DNA from: Firmicutes bacterium UBA5010
GTDB taxonomy: Bacteria > Bacillota > Clostridia > Tissierellales > Sedimentibacteraceae
Length of the DNA stretch: 64,000 nt
Direction of reading: 5' to 3'
Assembly (NCBI GenBank): GCA_002396645.1
Contig: DGYI01000028.1
Span: 25,662-89,661 of the forward strand
Position numbers and translations under genes: made by a program. Position 1 is the first letter of the stretch. Each line of letters opens with the position of its first letter. Below are positions 1-8,187 of the stretch, piece by piece. Below the pieces are notes generated by a model. It was not told the origin of the DNA. It was given only the letters and a program-made list of their open reading frames with translations, and ran no database searches.

Positions 1-1
1 C

Positions 2-214
2 GGAGAATGGAGAGTAAGCAGCTCGCCTGAATTTAGCTATAAGGTGTTTGAAAAAAACCATAGTATAAGTCATGAGTTTTGGGGTGGATATATCAGGCAT
101 AATGAATTATATAGAAAAAGATATGATAAAAATAATAATGTTACAGAGGAATTTGTAACCGAAAATCATGCTATAATGATGTATCAGCCATTTTTAGAAA
201 ATAGCGATAAATAA
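2..214 (+). CDS. C-terminal end of an unrecognised protein (5' truncated by window)
   Basis: The frame is open from the window edge to TAA at 212-214 and gives about 70 residues, rich in aromatic and charged residues and ending FLENSDK. I do not recognise the family. It is followed at once by a strong terminator, so it belongs to a separate upstream transcription unit and not to the methyltransferase operon that starts at 255. Nothing in the fragment marks it as a methyl-donor methyltransferase. Confidence 0.55.
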   Translation, partial: GEWRVSSSPEFSYKVFEKNHSISHEFWGGYIRHNELYRKRYDKNNNVTEEFVTENHAIMMYQPFLENSDK

Positions 215-242
215 AGCTATTTTTATGTAGCTTTATTTTTTT
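211..242 (+). terminator. Rho-independent terminator
   Basis: A perfect 9-bp stem (ATAAAGCTA at 211-219 with TAGCTTTAT at 228-236) overlaps the stop codon of the upstream gene and is followed by a T run. It separates that gene from the corrinoid methyltransferase operon. Confidence 0.85.
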
Positions 243-254
243 GAGGTAATATGT

Positions 255-1121
255 ATGAATAAAATTGTTGATTTCAATTGCAATTATAACTATTCGGCAG
301 ATATCGGAAAAATATTTGAAGAAAGTAATTTAAAGTTTCCGCAGGCATATAAAGAATGGCGAGCTATGGCTCAGTTAGCTGTTTTTATTAAAGAGCGAGA
401 TAATGCTAAGTTTTGCGAGCTTCCTTTTTGCCATACTCTTGAGGCAGAAGCCTTGGGCGGAATTATAAATTACGGGGATGAGAATATAGGACCCAGAGCT
501 AAAGAATATGTATGCACCACTGTCGAAGAACTATTAAGATTACCCGATATAGATTTTTCAAAAGGCAGAATATCCGAAGTTCTTAAGAGCTGCAAATATC
601 TTAGAGAAAAAGGTGAGGATGTAATTTTATATGTGTCCGGTCCATTTACAATACTCAATACCTTAATGGATGCAAAATACATTTTTAAAATTTTAAAAAA
701 GGATCCTGAATCTATGCAGCGGATATTTGAAAAGCTTCAGAATGATATTTTATGTTTTATAAAAATAGCTCAAGAAACAGGCATTAATATGATAAGCTAT
801 GGTGATTCAACGGGTGGATTGAATATACTCGGACCTAAGATTTTTGAAGATATTGTGTACAAATTTACTTATCCTTTATTTAAAAAAATTGAGGCTGTGC
901 TGAATGACAGAATAATTATGCTGCTTTGTCCTAAAACTGCTTTTGCATTATTGGGAACACAAAAAGCAGTATGGAGAGATATAAATTTAGGAGAATCTGT
1001 TTTATACTTGGACGGCTGCAAAAAGATTATCGGTAAAGCTAAATTTGCCGGCCAGATGTGTATTAAAAATAAAAATTATAAATTAAATGACGGAATTATA
1101 AAAGCTATTGATTTGCTTTAA
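255..1121 (+). CDS. UroD/MtaA-fold protein with altered metal site
   Basis: This is a 288-residue protein of the uroporphyrinogen-decarboxylase-like superfamily, which includes MtaA/CmuA-type methylcobalamin methyltransferases. The stretch FCHTLEAEALGG (about residues 58-70) resembles the same region of the protein at 1844. It is shorter than its two relatives here (338 and 357 residues). The usual His-x-Cys zinc motif reads Leu223-Leu-Cys225, and the C-terminal S-P-A-C-G ligand motif is missing; there is only a Cys at 269. It is therefore either a diverged accessory protein or an enzyme with another metal site. A GAGGT ribosome site at 243-247 supports ATG 255. It is first in an operon with a corrinoid protein 55 bp downstream. 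The superfamily is fairly sure, the activity unknown. Confidence 0.7.
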   Translation: MNKIVDFNCNYNYSADIGKIFEESNLKFPQAYKEWRAMAQLAVFIKERDNAKFCELPFCHTLEAEALGGIINYGDENIGPRAKEYVCTTVEELLRLPDIDFSKGRISEVLKSCKYLREKGEDVILYVSGPFTILNTLMDAKYIFKILKKDPESMQRIFEKLQNDILCFIKIAQETGINMISYGDSTGGLNILGPKIFEDIVYKFTYPLFKKIEAVLNDRIIMLLCPKTAFALLGTQKAVWRDINLGESVLYLDGCKKIIGKAKFAGQMCIKNKNYKLNDGIIKAIDLL

Positions 1122-1176
1122 ATTTAACATTTGTCTTGAGGATAAATAAGGCTGTAATATAGAATGGAGTGGAATA

Positions 1177-1827
1177 ATGTCAAAGGAAGATTTATTAAAA
1201 AAACTGTCTGATGCTGTGGTTAATATGGAAGAAGAAGCACTTATTGAAGCCTGCAATGAGTATATCGAAGCAAGGTATTCAGCTTTTGATGGTATTATGC
1301 AGGGGCTTGTAGATGGCATGAACAGAGCAAGTGCATTATATGAAGATGAGGAATATTTCGTTACAGATATATTGCTTTGTTCGGATGCAATGTACGAAGG
1401 CTTATCTATACTAAGACCACATCTTCAGGAAAGTGAAATAAATAAAGAAAGGCCAAAGGGCATAATTGGAGTAGTCGAGGGAGACACTCATGATATAGGC
1501 AAAAATTTAGTTAAGATTATGTTGGAAACAGCGGGTTTTGAAATGTATGATCTCGGAAGAGATGTTCCTCTACAAAGATTTGTTGATAAAGCAATTGAAG
1601 TAAACGCATCTTTTGTATGTATGTCAACTTTGATGACAACAACTATGTCGGGAATGTCAGTTGTTGTAAATTTACTAAGAGAAGCAGGAATAAGGGATAA
1701 GGTTAAGGTAGTAGTAGGCGGAGGCCCGATTTCAAAAAAATTTGCGGATAATATAGGGGCAGACGGTTATTCTCAGAATGCCGTGGAAGCTGTTAAATTG
1801 ATAAAAAATCTGCTTAATATAGCATAG
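1177..1827 (+). CDS. Corrinoid (cobalamin)-binding methyltransferase subunit
   Basis: This 216-residue protein is of the MtaC/MtbC/OdmA type and carries the methyl group on a cobalamin between two methyltransferases. An N-terminal helical cap domain (about 1-90) is followed by a Rossmann-like B12 domain. The signature D103-x-H105-x-x-G108 (GDTHDIGKN) supplies the lower axial His ligand of cobalt. It is followed by the S-T-L stretch (about 149-151) and the VVVGGGP nucleotide-loop stretch near 188, as in methionine synthase-type B12 domains. The ribosome site is GGAGTGGA. It lies between two UroD-fold proteins and upstream of a corrinoid reactivator, which fits a complete transfer module. The substrate cannot be read from this subunit. 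Confidence 0.93.
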   Translation: MSKEDLLKKLSDAVVNMEEEALIEACNEYIEARYSAFDGIMQGLVDGMNRASALYEDEEYFVTDILLCSDAMYEGLSILRPHLQESEINKERPKGIIGVVEGDTHDIGKNLVKIMLETAGFEMYDLGRDVPLQRFVDKAIEVNASFVCMSTLMTTTMSGMSVVVNLLREAGIRDKVKVVVGGGPISKKFADNIGADGYSQNAVEAVKLIKNLLNIA

Positions 1828-1843
1828 AAAGAGGGATGCTTTT

Positions 1844-2860
1844 ATGCTGTCACCCAAAGAAAGATTAAATAAAGTAATAAAAAGAGAAAAAGTTGACAGA
1901 CCGCCATGCATATGCCCGGGCGGCATGATGAATATGGTAACTAAAGAGCTTTTGGAAAGTATAGAAATAGATTTTCCTTGCGCTCATACTAACTCTTCAA
2001 TGATGGCTGACTTAGCAGCCGCAGTTTATGAATCGGGCTGTTTTGAAAACTATGGTGTGCCTTTTTGTATGACCATTGAGGCAGAGGAGTTTGGATCTAA
2101 GGTTGATATGGGCACAAGTATTTATGAACCGCATGTTATTGAATATAAAATCAATTCGGTCAAGGAATGGAGAAACATTTCTGAAATTGACTATAAGCAG
2201 GGAAGAGGAAAAGTAGTGTCGGATGCGATTAAGCTCTTGAAGCTTCGTGACAGTGCTGCGCCTATTATAGGTAATTTAACAGGTCCCATAAGTACCGCAG
2301 GCTCTGTACTTGATCCCATTATGCTTTATAAGGAGTTAAAAAAAGCTAATAAGGAAGCACATGAATTTATCAATTTTATAACTGAACAGTTAATAGCTTT
2401 TGCAAAAGAGCAAATAAATGCAGGTGCTGATATCATAGCAATTTCCGATCCGAGTGCCACGGGGGAAATTCTGGGTTCTAAGCTGTTTGATGAATTTGTT
2501 GTATTATATATAAATAAAATTATTAATAGTATTAAAAAATCAGGTATTCCTACTATTGTTCACATATGCGGTCAGATGAAGAATGTTTATCCCGAGGTGG
2601 ATAAGATTAAAAGTGATATTCTAAGCTTTGATTCTGTAGTGAGTATGAAGGATCTGAGAGAAAATCTTCCCGATAGACTCCTCATGGGCAATATAAGTAC
2701 CTATGCAATTGAATTCGGCGAACCCGAAAAGATTGCCGAACTGACAAAAAGATGTGTAGAAAATGGAGCGGATATAGTATCACCGGCATGCGGATTAGGT
2801 ATGAAGTCCTCTTTAAAAAATATAAGGTCTATATCAGAGACTTTGAAAAAGGAGCTGTAA
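1844..2860 (+). CDS. MtaA/CmuA-type corrinoid methyltransferase (UroD family)
   Basis: This 338-residue UroD-fold protein probably transfers methyl between the corrinoid protein encoded just upstream and an acceptor thiol or pterin. It starts with the family-typical SPKERLNKVIKREKVDRPP. Zinc ligands expected for MtaA-like enzymes are present: H240-I-C242 in VHICGQ and C316 in SPACGLG. It starts 16 bp after the corrinoid gene with GAGGG as ribosome site and ends 7 bp before the reactivator gene. The acceptor is unknown: in acetogenic bacteria such proteins are found next to O- and N-demethylase systems that deliver methyl to tetrahydrofolate. The family call is strong and the exact partner is inferred. 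Confidence 0.88.
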   Translation: MLSPKERLNKVIKREKVDRPPCICPGGMMNMVTKELLESIEIDFPCAHTNSSMMADLAAAVYESGCFENYGVPFCMTIEAEEFGSKVDMGTSIYEPHVIEYKINSVKEWRNISEIDYKQGRGKVVSDAIKLLKLRDSAAPIIGNLTGPISTAGSVLDPIMLYKELKKANKEAHEFINFITEQLIAFAKEQINAGADIIAISDPSATGEILGSKLFDEFVVLYINKIINSIKKSGIPTIVHICGQMKNVYPEVDKIKSDILSFDSVVSMKDLRENLPDRLLMGNISTYAIEFGEPEKIAELTKRCVENGADIVSPACGLGMKSSLKNIRSISETLKKEL

Positions 2861-2867
2861 TTGACAG

Positions 2868-4661
2868 ATGCCTAATATTATTGTATCTAATAAAAATATT
2901 AATATTGAATATATTTCAAATAAGAATTTAATGCAGATTATGATAGATAACAATGTATTTATCGATAATCCATGCAACGGAAACGGATTGTGCGGAAAAT
3001 GCAAAATAAAGCTGCTTGATGGCTGTCTTCCACCGATATCAGAATCCGAAAAAAGGTTTTTAAAAGATGAGGAGATTGTTGATGGCATCAGGCTTGCTTG
3101 CTTTGTAATACCGAGTGAGGATATAACCATAGAAGTTCTGCAAATTGAAGGAAACTATGATATACTTGCAAAGGGTTATGTTCCTGATATATCTTGTTTT
3201 AATCCGGTAATCAGAAAAGTGATAAGGGAAGTAATTAAACCTACACTTAAAACTCAGACATCATATGAAGATTCCTTATGCAGCAGTTTTGGAACAGAAA
3301 AACTCAGTTGGGAATTATTAAAAGAATTAGATATTGCTTACGGAAAAATAACTGGCATATTTCATGATGAAAAATTAATCGGTATCGAAGCAGGAGATAC
3401 TTCAGACAGTCTTTACGGAATTGCAGTTGATATTGGTACAACAACAATAGTTGCTGCCCTGATTGATATAAAAACAGGAGAAGAGCTTGGAACAGTTTCA
3501 AGACTAAATCCCCAAAAAAAGTATGGACTTGATGTATTAACCAGAATAACATATTCAGCGGAATACCCGCAGGAAGGTATAGAAAGGCTTCAAAAAGAGA
3601 TAGTTTCAGTATTGAACGAAATGGTAGAGGATATAGGCATTAATTATAAAATAGATATAAGAACTATTTATGAAATCTCTGTTGCAGGCAATACAACAAT
3701 GCTTCATTTTCTTCTTGGAATTGATACTGTATCTATAGGCAAGGCACCGTATTCACCTGTGTTTATAAAATCGAAAACTGTAAGTGCCAAACAAATTGGA
3801 TTAAAAGCAGCTAAAAGTGCCGTTTTATATTGTCTTCCTTCAGTTTCTGCATATATAGGGGCGGATATTGTAGCCGGTGCATATGTTTGCCAGCTCCATA
3901 ATATAAAAGAAAATATCTTGTTTTTGGATATAGGAACTAACGGAGAAATGATATTATCGAGCAATGGCAGATTGTTATCTTGTTCATGTGCTGCGGGACC
4001 TGCTTTAGAAGGTATGAATATAAGTTCAGGTATGAGAGCAGCGGAGGGAGCCATTGAAGATATAAGAATTACACAGGAGGGTATTAAGCTTAAGACTATA
4101 AGAAATAAACAAGCTGTCGGAATATGCGGAAGCGGAATCTTAGCTGTTGTCAGAGAACTGCTGCGCGTCGGTCTTGTAAAAAAAGACGGTGCTTTTATAA
4201 AAAAGAACGAAATAAATGAAGACGACTATAGATATGATATGATTCAATTAAATGATTCAAAACGTGAATTTATTCTGACTGAGCATCCGGAAAAAATTGT
4301 GATTACACAAAAGGATATAAGACAGGTTCAGCTTGCTAAAGGGGCTATATTATCAGGATTTTATGCTTTGCTCAAACAGATGAATATTGAAATTCAAGAT
4401 TTGGACAAGGTTATTATAGCGGGACAATTCGGCGCTCATTTGCCTGCTGAGAGTTTAATAGGTTTAGGAATCTTACCTGAAGAGGTTAAGGATAAATTAG
4501 TATATGTGGGCAACTCATCAAAGACCGGAGCCTATATGGCTTTAATGTCAGTTGAAGCACGTAAAGAAATGGAGAATCTTGCAAAGAGTATAGACTATAT
4601 GGAGCTTAGTGCTTCTGAAGGTTATGAAGAGTTATTTACTCGGTGTCTTTTATTTTCATAG
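2868..4661 (+). CDS. Reductive activator of corrinoid protein (RACE; 2Fe-2S plus DUF4445/ASKHA ATPase)
   Basis: This 597-residue protein belongs to the RamA-like/RACE group that reduces accidentally oxidised Co(II) corrinoid back to Co(I) using ATP. The N-terminal ferredoxin domain has a plant-type 2Fe-2S pattern C36-x5-C42-x2-C45 and C78. The C-terminal part is an acetate/sugar kinase-Hsc70-actin fold: AVDIGTTT (about 188) and LDIGTNGE are phosphate loops, and GICGSGILA and IAGQFGAHL follow. It overlaps the upstream gene's ribosome-site region: AAGGAG lies over the end of the preceding CDS, so translational coupling is likely. It directly follows its presumed client genes. Confidence in the family is high. 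Confidence 0.92.
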   Translation: MPNIIVSNKNINIEYISNKNLMQIMIDNNVFIDNPCNGNGLCGKCKIKLLDGCLPPISESEKRFLKDEEIVDGIRLACFVIPSEDITIEVLQIEGNYDILAKGYVPDISCFNPVIRKVIREVIKPTLKTQTSYEDSLCSSFGTEKLSWELLKELDIAYGKITGIFHDEKLIGIEAGDTSDSLYGIAVDIGTTTIVAALIDIKTGEELGTVSRLNPQKKYGLDVLTRITYSAEYPQEGIERLQKEIVSVLNEMVEDIGINYKIDIRTIYEISVAGNTTMLHFLLGIDTVSIGKAPYSPVFIKSKTVSAKQIGLKAAKSAVLYCLPSVSAYIGADIVAGAYVCQLHNIKENILFLDIGTNGEMILSSNGRLLSCSCAAGPALEGMNISSGMRAAEGAIEDIRITQEGIKLKTIRNKQAVGICGSGILAVVRELLRVGLVKKDGAFIKKNEINEDDYRYDMIQLNDSKREFILTEHPEKIVITQKDIRQVQLAKGAILSGFYALLKQMNIEIQDLDKVIIAGQFGAHLPAESLIGLGILPEEVKDKLVYVGNSSKTGAYMALMSVEARKEMENLAKSIDYMELSASEGYEELFTRCLLFS

Positions 4662-4713
4662 AATAATATTTTAATTACTGTACTTAGTATTAATTGAAGG
4701 GAGCGAATTTTAA

Positions 4714-5787
4714 ATGATTAAAGAAGAAATGACTCCGAGAGAGAGAATGGATGCATTCAGTCGAGGAGAGGAAATTGATAGAGTGATTTGTGTTCCCGAT
4801 ATGGGTGTAACAATGATTTCTTTTCTCGGAATAAAAGCAAGTGAGTATTATCATTCTCCCGAGCTTATGGCAGAGCTGGAAATTGAATTATTTAAAAGAC
4901 TGCGTCATGACAGTGTAAGCATATCCACAAGTCTTAGAGGAATGGCAGAAGCTATGGGCGCTAAAGTAGCATATCCTGACTACAATATTTCATATCTGTC
5001 GGAGCCTGCTGTTAAATCTATAGAAGAAATAGAGAATTTAAAAGTAGTTAATCCGTTAAAAGACGGGAAATTGCCTATTTTGCTTAAGGCATTAAGACTT
5101 ACCAGAGATGCACTTATAAAGGATGTGGATGTAGGAGCTGCTATGTCCGGTCCGTTTAGTGTTGCGTCTTCTGTAGTCGGAACAGAAAATCTGCTGAGAT
5201 GGATGGTAAGACATCCTGAAAAAGTTCATGTTCTAATGAGCATAGTTGCCGAATCAAATAACAGATATATTGAAGAAGTTGCTAAATTAGGCCTGTCAAT
5301 CGGTTTTGCAGATCCAATGTCATCAACAAGCATTATAAATCCAAAGTTGTTTAAGGAATTTTCTTTGCCTTACCTTAAAATCAATATAAATAAAATTAAA
5401 GAAACAACAAAAAGTGCACCGGGTATACATATTTGCGGAAAAAGTAAGAGATTATGGCAGGATGTTGTTAATGCTGGAATTTCTAATTTCAGTATCGATA
5501 ATGAAGAGGATTTAGAAAAAGCAAAAGAAATCATGGGAGATAAAGTTGTGATTACAGGTAATGTACCGCCTGTAGATGTAGTTCACTTAGGCAGCAGAGA
5601 TGATATAAATAAATCAGTAAAGGAATGTATCAGAAAGGCTTATGATTCGCCAAAAGGTTATATACTCAGCACAGGCTGTCAAATTCCAATGAACACAGCT
5701 ATAGAGAAAGTTGAAATGTTTATGGAAGCAGGCAGAAAATATGGAAAATATCCGATAGATTTAGATTTGTTAAACAGTGCGGAATAA
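4714..5787 (+). CDS. MtaA/CmuA-type corrinoid methyltransferase (UroD family), second copy
   Basis: This 357-residue UroD-fold protein starts TPRERMDAFSRGEEIDRV. The metal ligands are intact: H239-I-C241 in IHICGK and C322 in STGCQIP. It is the last gene of the operon, 52 bp after the reactivator, with GGGAG as ribosome site and a strong terminator just downstream. Two intact paralogues in one operon suggest that one may act on the methyl donor side and one on the acceptor side, because no MtaB/MttB-like donor methyltransferase is visible. That division of labour is inference. Family membership is well supported by the His-x-Cys...Cys set and the length. Confidence 0.87.
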   Translation: MIKEEMTPRERMDAFSRGEEIDRVICVPDMGVTMISFLGIKASEYYHSPELMAELEIELFKRLRHDSVSISTSLRGMAEAMGAKVAYPDYNISYLSEPAVKSIEEIENLKVVNPLKDGKLPILLKALRLTRDALIKDVDVGAAMSGPFSVASSVVGTENLLRWMVRHPEKVHVLMSIVAESNNRYIEEVAKLGLSIGFADPMSSTSIINPKLFKEFSLPYLKININKIKETTKSAPGIHICGKSKRLWQDVVNAGISNFSIDNEEDLEKAKEIMGDKVVITGNVPPVDVVHLGSRDDINKSVKECIRKAYDSPKGYILSTGCQIPMNTAIEKVEMFMEAGRKYGKYPIDLDLLNSAE

Positions 5788-5800
5788 TGATTGATAAGTA

Positions 5801-5829
5801 AAAAACACCCTAATCGTGAGGGTGTTTTT
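5801..5829. terminator. Bidirectional terminator between convergent units
   Basis: An 11-bp perfect stem (AAAAACACCCT at 5801-5811 with AGGGTGTTTTT at 5819-5829) has A on one side and T on the other. It can end the methyltransferase operon and the convergent regulator gene at 5844. Confidence 0.88.
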
Positions 5830-5843
5830 GTACATGTACAGTA

Positions 5844-6752
5844 TTAATTATTCTCTTTAACGGGTCTTGCCTCTATATATCCTCTATATCCCATTGGGGC
5901 TAATTGAAATCTCGGCGAAGCCTCTAAAGCCCATTTATATCCGTATATAGTAGGATCAAATTTATCAATATGTTTCCATATTTCATCAATTGCATCTTCA
6001 AATTCATCATCGTTATAAGGCTCTCCCTGGAAGATCATCATTTTGCACGGTGGAAGTTCGATTATTTCAAAGTCCTTCGGAATTATATTTGAGTAATTTA
6101 ATGGAACTTCAACCCCTTGAACATATTCGGATGTTCCTTCTTTTATCAAAGATTTTGGAAGCCACATTCCTATAGGTTCATATAACGCTTCCTTTACACT
6201 TGTGAGAATTGACCAGACATCACATCCTACTTCCTCACAATATTCAAAGTAATGCTTAGCTTTTAATCCTCTTCTTAATAAAACCTTTCTTGCAGGTCTC
6301 TCTACAATTTGAACAAATATTGATTTTGTTTTTTTATCACTGTTCATAGAAATATCTCCTTTTTTTAGGTTTGGGTAAGTGTTATGTATTTTATAAGGCA
6401 TAAACAGTTTAATAGGCGGTGTATTTTTCATATAATTTCTGGGACTTATGCCAAATTGTTTGGAAAATGCCCTTGTAAAGCCTTCATGCGAATCAAACAC
6501 GAAATCTAATGCAACATCAATAACCTTTACATCATTATCACGTAAAATTATAGCTGCTTTGCTTAATCTTAAAGCTCTGATGTAGTCAAAAGGTGTTTTT
6601 TTTGTAAGCTCCTTAAACAATCTTGCAGCATGCCATGGCGAATATCCTACTGCATTAGCCAATTGCTTAAGGGTAATACTGCCGCTTAAATTATTTTCAA
6701 TGTAATCTTGCATGAGTCGAACTGCCTTAACCGTTTCTTCCTTATTCATCAT
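5844..6752 (-). CDS. AraC-family regulator with GyrI-like effector domain
   Basis: This 302-residue regulator has two helix-turn-helix motifs in the N-terminal 110 residues (LKQLANAVGYSPWHAARLF and DVALDFVFDSHEGFTRAFSK, then FGISPRNY). A C-terminal domain of about 150 residues resembles the GyrI/BacM small-molecule-binding fold found in Rob- or BltR-type sensors. Proteins of this build usually sense drugs or lipophilic compounds. The start could be either of two adjacent ATGs (6750-6752 or 6747-6749); AAGGAAG upstream fits the second slightly better. The target is unknown; the adjacent GNAT gene on the same strand is a candidate. Confidence 0.88.
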   Translation of the reverse strand: MMNKEETVKAVRLMQDYIENNLSGSITLKQLANAVGYSPWHAARLFKELTKKTPFDYIRALRLSKAAIILRDNDVKVIDVALDFVFDSHEGFTRAFSKQFGISPRNYMKNTPPIKLFMPYKIHNTYPNLKKGDISMNSDKKTKSIFVQIVERPARKVLLRRGLKAKHYFEYCEEVGCDVWSILTSVKEALYEPIGMWLPKSLIKEGTSEYVQGVEVPLNYSNIIPKDFEIIELPPCKMMIFQGEPYNDDEFEDAIDEIWKHIDKFDPTIYGYKWALEASPRFQLAPMGYRGYIEARPVKENN

Positions 6753-6825
6753 ATCACTTCCTTGTATGAACAGTTTAACTGAAATAGTATATTAGTTCTT
6801 GACTTATATTGCTAAATAATTAATT

Positions 6826-7239
6826 TTATAAAAGTTTTACAAATGCCAATGTATTACAGCTATCAGCAGTAAAAAAACCACAGCTTTTGTAAAAAGCAAT
6901 CGTTCTGTCTTCATTATCTGTAAGAAGTACTTTTTGCCTTACATTTTTATACTCATTCATTATTTCGTTTATTAAAAGTCTGCCTATACCTTGTCTTTGA
7001 TAAGTTTGTTTTACCAGGATATCCTGTATGTACACAATAGTCATCCCGTCACCGACAGCGCGCAATACGCCTACTAATTCATTATCCTTCCAGGCAGTTA
7101 TAATTGATAAAGAGCAATAGAAAGCTTTTAGCAAAACATCTAAGTCTTTGGTATATGAAGTCCAGCCGGCATCACTGTATAGAGCTTCTATCTCCTTGAT
7201 ATCAGGTATTTCATTGATTTTTATTATAATTTTATCCAT
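6826..7239 (-). CDS. GNAT family N-acetyltransferase
   Basis: This 137-residue single-domain GNAT should use acetyl-CoA; the substrate is unknown. Motif A is visible as DILVKQTYQRQGIGRLLI, with the Q-x-x-G-x-G pyrophosphate loop, and motif B as IAFYKSCGF near the end. AAAGGAG lies 6 bp before ATG 7239. Its promoter, with a conserved 5' hairpin, lies upstream at 7315-7356, so it is probably transcribed on its own or read into the AraC-type gene downstream. One of about eight GNATs in this window. Confidence 0.88.
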   Translation of the reverse strand: MDKIIIKINEIPDIKEIEALYSDAGWTSYTKDLDVLLKAFYCSLSIITAWKDNELVGVLRAVGDGMTIVYIQDILVKQTYQRQGIGRLLINEIMNEYKNVRQKVLLTDNEDRTIAFYKSCGFFTADSCNTLAFVKLL

Positions 7240-7314
7240 ATGTTTTCTCCTTTAATATTTTTTGTTTGATATTAAAGTATCACTCTTAATTTAACCATAA
7301 AATCATCCGTATAT

Positions 7315-7356
7315 CCATAGCCTCAAGTTTCACTTGAGTCATTGGATATTATATCA
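7315..7356 (-). promoter_or_regulatory. Extended -10 promoter with conserved 5' hairpin (copy A)
   Basis: On the minus strand an extended -10 (TGATATAAT, 7348-7356) is followed within about 5 bases by AATGA-CTCAAG, loop TGAAA, CTTGAG-G-CTATGG (7315-7343). The -35 is weak. The arrangement ATGR-CTC...GAG-N-CTAT recurs before ftsK, lexA, the gene at 57206 and the rsgA leader. A second pairing, ATATCCA with TGGATAT, closes the base. Together with the promoter it drives the GNAT gene at 6826-7239. Confidence 0.6.
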
Positions 7357-7513
7357 TAATATTTGTTTTAGCGATATATTTTAAATCAAATAAAATATTT
7401 ATTCGTTTAATTTATTAGAGATTGTAAAATCAAGTATATTTGTGTTAAAATTAACTATAAAATAAATATCTTACAAGTTTTAAAGGTTGATATGATGGAG
7501 GCAAGATATAGGT

Positions 7514-8170
7514 ATGAAAGTATATGATGAAGTAGAGTATAAAAAATATGTGGAAAGCTTAACCGGAGAATATAAGGACTGCTATCAAAAGATAGAAGGA
7601 TATATTAAGGTTTCTTTCAGCGGAAATAATGAATCCGAGCAAAACTGTGTATATGCAATACTAGGGGAATTAATAGCCGCTCAAGGCAGCCATAAACCGT
7701 TGTCAACGGTGATAGAGGGAAATATAAAGGATTATTGCGACAAATATATAGAATTAAATCAAGCACCTAATGCAAGACTGGTGAAAACACTGCATACTTC
7801 TGCCTTATATGCAGGTCTTATATTGATTATTATGCTTACGAGAGCTATAAGAATTCATTCTATGGACTTTGCAGAAAATATAAGCTTTGGAGTATTGGAA
7901 ATGGTAGCTTTAACTTACATAATATTTTGGAGTATTATAAGGTTATTTATAGTAAGTATTGCAGCTGAAAACAATAAAGGAGTTAAAAATTTAGACATAT
8001 ATCTAAACATAATGTTTATATTAGTTTTATTTCCGATTATAAATATAAGTGCTAAGCTAAGCAATTTTGAAATTAAAGTGCCGTTTATATTAATTATTGC
8101 TATTGTAATTCTTATAGCTTTAACTCTTATATATGTAAATAAGAAAAGAAAAGATCAATTAACAGATTAA
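7514..8170 (+). CDS. Hypothetical membrane protein
   Basis: This 218-residue protein is not recognised. About 95 soluble, mostly helical residues (KVYDEVEYKKYVESLTGEY...) are followed by four hydrophobic segments at about 97-113, 124-150, 163-178 and 188-206, and then a basic KKRKDQ tail that is probably cytoplasmic. The N-terminal part resembles small domains found in front of PadR-linked membrane proteins, but I cannot name it. A GGAGG-like site lies some 12 bases before the ATG, which is long. It is the first gene of a long run of co-oriented small genes reaching to 13604. Confidence 0.65.
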   Translation: MKVYDEVEYKKYVESLTGEYKDCYQKIEGYIKVSFSGNNESEQNCVYAILGELIAAQGSHKPLSTVIEGNIKDYCDKYIELNQAPNARLVKTLHTSALYAGLILIIMLTRAIRIHSMDFAENISFGVLEMVALTYIIFWSIIRLFIVSIAAENNKGVKNLDIYLNIMFILVLFPIINISAKLSNFEIKVPFILIIAIVILIALTLIYVNKKRKDQLTD

Positions 8171-8187
8171 AATGACAAGGAGCTAAT

